Origin: TMED23 sp964566055
Lineage (GTDB): Bacteria > Pseudomonadota > Alphaproteobacteria > Rhodospirillales > UBA2165
Reading direction: 5' to 3'
NCBI GenBank assembly: GCA_964566055.1
Contig: CAZMHI010000022.1
Span: 1 to 64,000 of the forward strand
Length of the DNA: 64,000 nt
A model generated the notes under the pieces. That model made no database searches and was not told the origin of the DNA. It worked only from the letters and a program-made list of their open reading frames with translations. Positions 62,224 to 64,000 of this stretch are shown here, piece after piece; position 1 is the stretch's first letter; each line of letters opens with the position of its first letter. The translations under genes and the position numbers were made by a program.

Positions 62224-63599
62224 TAACTCCCCCCAATATTCGAATAGGTAATAGTATCACCGGACTGATCTGAAACAGTAACTTCTGTACCTGTCTTGTA
62301 CCAGCCATCAGCGGTCCAAGCCGCCGCATTGGCTTTTGAATTTGCCAGATAACCGGCAATCACCGACGGCCCTCTAATTTGCAGTTCGCTGGCTTCATCA
62401 TCAGCGACCCGGGCTTCAACACCGGGAAGTGCCGTAAAAGTATGATCATCCCCAGCTATCAGAACAGCCAGCGTGTCGCTTTGACCCCAGATAAGAAATT
62501 TATGGTCGGCTCGGGAAATCTCCAGCCAGCCATGGTCTGTTTGTGTCACGGCGTGCGTGGCATTGGCGGCATCAAACGTTACTGCCACCCCGGCGGCAAA
62601 AGCGCTCATCACCAAAGCCAGGCTCATACTGCCTACCGGCAGAGCTGATAGATCAAGTTGAGCGTCCGGCGTCAATTTCAGGTGCGATACGATATTGCGG
62701 GCGGTGCTCAGCATATTTTGATGAGTGAGAATACCGGCTTTGACTTGCTCGTTTTCAACCATACTGGCTGTCAGCAAAATGGGATCTGCGGCAGCTTGGA
62801 CATACTTTGGCCGGTCGGGCAGATCTGTCTCAATCAGGTCACTATAAGCAACTGCACCGTCTGGTGTCTCTCCTGCCGTACTTTCACAAACCACGACATG
62901 AGATTTACAATGGCCCACTATTTCACCGACCTCAAAACCACTCAAGGAAGGATCTAGCGGCAGCAAAACAGCCCCAATTTGAGCGCTGGCAAAAATGCTG
63001 ATGATAAGTTCCGGACCCATCGGCAACAAAGCGCCGACAACATCGCCGCGCCCAACTCCGGCCTTAGCCAAACCAGCAGCCATCCGGTCCGCAAGCTGAC
63101 CCAATTGTTTGTAGGAAACCGTCTCAGCCGCAGAAACAATCGCCGGTCCATCTTGATTTGCCGCCACCAGTAAATCGCCAGGGGTCTCATCGGACCACAA
63201 ACCATCCTCAATATATTTTTTGACTTGCGAGGACGCGAAATGCATGGCGAGACGTAGCGCTACAGCGTCGTCACTCATTTCAAACTTTTCTTCCGGATCC
63301 TGATAGCGGTCTTCCCGGTAGCGCAAGCCGCCACCGAGGCGGTAGAGTTTGCGGTATTGGTTGAGACGGAATACGCGGCGCTCGGTGATATTGCGGATGA
63401 AGGTAACCTGTTCAACAGCCAAGCCGGTTTTGACGGCAATTTCTGGATCGTTGAGCCCGGTAGCTTCCCGCTGTTCAAGCCAAGCCTTGTGATCAAGATT
63501 GCGGATCGGATCACCCCGGCGGGTTTGTTTGTTGAGGCTGAGATCGAAAATCAACTCACCATAGGTGTCGATCATTTGTTCTGAGACGCCGTAGGGCAT
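62223..63599 (-). CDS. Degenerate AMP-binding protein with a novel N-terminal domain
   Basis: This 458-residue protein looks like an acyl-CoA synthetase N-terminal domain with the machinery removed. At the P-loop it reads LLTASMVENEQVKAGILTH instead of SGTTGxPKG, the A7 region reads GWYKTGTEV instead of Y-x-TGD, and the C-terminal domain with the catalytic Lys is absent. Residues 1-130 are unlike known ligases; residues 48-72 (GLNDPEIAVKTGLAVEQVTFI) resemble a helix-turn-helix. It is probably a pseudoenzyme, an adaptor, or a regulator of the intact synthetase encoded just downstream. It begins two bases after the Fe-S protein gene. Confidence 0.7.
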   Translation of the reverse strand: MPYGVSEQMIDTYGELIFDLSLNKQTRRGDPIRNLDHKAWLEQREATGLNDPEIAVKTGLAVEQVTFIRNITERRVFRLNQYRKLYRLGGGLRYREDRYQDPEEKFEMSDDAVALRLAMHFASSQVKKYIEDGLWSDETPGDLLVAANQDGPAIVSAAETVSYKQLGQLADRMAAGLAKAGVGRGDVVGALLPMGPELIISIFASAQIGAVLLPLDPSLSGFEVGEIVGHCKSHVVVCESTAGETPDGAVAYSDLIETDLPDRPKYVQAAADPILLTASMVENEQVKAGILTHQNMLSTARNIVSHLKLTPDAQLDLSALPVGSMSLALVMSAFAAGVAVTFDAANATHAVTQTDHGWLEISRADHKFLIWGQSDTLAVLIAGDDHTFTALPGVEARVADDEASELQIRGPSVIAGYLANSKANAAAWTADGWYKTGTEVTVSDQSGDTITYSNIGGS

Positions 63600-63601
63600 G
63601 C

Positions 63602-64000
63602 TTAAGAGCCTCCCTTTTGAGCGGCTTCTCGGGCAGCGGCGCCCCGGCGGATCGGATCAACGCCTTCGCTTTGCGTGGCGATCGGGCAAACCCGCATACA
63701 CTCAAAGCATTGCGCATTGGTATCAACACCGGCTGTCGCTTTGTAGAAAAAAGACTGAGCCTCAGCGCCATAGAGCGTTTCCTCACGGGAGAGCTGATCA
63801 TCGGCCTCAAAAGCGCGCTCCATCATGGTCGGCATGTTTTCATATTGCTGGCAGAGCTCGGCGCAGCGATACATATCAAAATTCATTTCAGCGACGCTGC
63901 CGTCCTCATTCAACTCACCGCTCAGACATTGCACTGGGCAATATTTTTGACAAGGTGTTTGGCCGGACTCATTATAAAGCTTCACACAGGATGGCGCCGG
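63602..64000 (-). CDS. 4Fe-4S ferredoxin-type protein (C-terminal part)
   Basis: Only the last 132 residues are inside the window; the gene continues past 64000. The visible part has two Cys clusters: SCVKLYN...TPCQKYCPVQC near the start and CFECMRVCPI (CxxCxxxCP) near residues 97-106. This resembles the Fe-S region of QueG-like or reductive-dehalogenase-like proteins. It would transfer electrons. It lies two bases upstream of the degenerate AMP-binding gene in the same operon, so the cluster may couple a redox step with CoA activation. Confidence 0.7.
   Translation of the reverse strand, partial: PAPSCVKLYNESGQTPCQKYCPVQCLSGELNEDGSVAEMNFDMYRCAELCQQYENMPTMMERAFEADDQLSREETLYGAEAQSFFYKATAGVDTNAQCFECMRVCPIATQSEGVDPIRRGAAAREAAQKGGS

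Overview
The window looks like one contig from an alphaproteobacterium, probably a free-living or host-associated marine or soil Rhodospirillales-like heterotroph. This is inferred from protein style (CoxLMS-type molybdenum hydroxylases, TctABC/Bug and TAXI-TRAP transporters, a DUF1127 protein, DUF2848, UbiD decarboxylases), moderate GC, and dense short operons. I see no rRNA, tRNA, CRISPR array, phage gene, transposase or plasmid function. Nearly everything is accessory catabolism plus one polysaccharide-type cluster.

Layout. (1) 1-16.3 kb is a catabolic region: the 5' end of an NMT1/SsuA-like binding protein, a zinc alcohol dehydrogenase, an amidase, a coxL(G)-coxM-coxS molybdenum hydroxylase operon, a benzoate-CoA-ligase-like enzyme, a MaoC-type dehydratase, a thioesterase, a two-subunit ThDP decarboxylase, a LysR regulator, a CocE-like hydrolase, a DUF2848 protein and a cupin. 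Three intergenic regions here share a 15-bp T-N11-A box, so several of these genes probably form one LysR regulon. (2) 16.5-31.1 kb is a sugar or surface-glycan cluster: a TylF-like methyltransferase, a split transketolase, four extended SDRs, a Nudix hydrolase, a pyruvate-dehydrogenase E1 alpha/beta pair without E2/E3, a GT-A-like protein, a B12-binding radical SAM enzyme and a large TPR/glycosyltransferase-like protein. Three of the four SDRs lack the catalytic Tyr of YxxxK. (3) 31.1-43.5 kb is a UbiD-centred catabolic island: class II aldolase, MarR regulator, UbiD plus an orphan molybdenum hydroxylase large subunit, a fused TctA-TctB permease, a TctC receptor, a ThDP enzyme and a second UbiD. 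Three promoters share a TTAGAAATC-type motif that fits a MarR operator. (4) 43.5-53.9 kb holds a PaaA/PaaC-like diiron protein, a TAXI-TRAP transporter, an arylsulfotransferase-like protein, an ABC peptide/opine-type importer without ATPases, and a LysR regulator. (5) 54-60.7 kb holds a ThDP enzyme, a second arylsulfotransferase-like protein, PepA, an aspartoacylase/succinylglutamate desuccinylase-like hydrolase and HisC. (6) 60.7-64 kb holds an acyl-CoA synthetase, a degenerate AMP-binding protein and the end of an Fe-S protein.

The strongest unexplained structure is a 95-bp sequence that is the divergent LysR/ThDP promoter (53899-53993) and occurs again, inverted, in front of hisC (60604-60698). 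The two copies bracket 6.8 kb. A broken hisC-like 3' fragment lies beside the LysR gene, and a broken LysR 3' fragment lies beside the other arylsulfotransferase gene at 47.7 kb. Together these point to duplication, decay and possible inversion of one regulated module.

The other candidate for an undescribed system is the branched-sugar-like cluster in region 2. Functions are assigned by reading motifs; no search was run.
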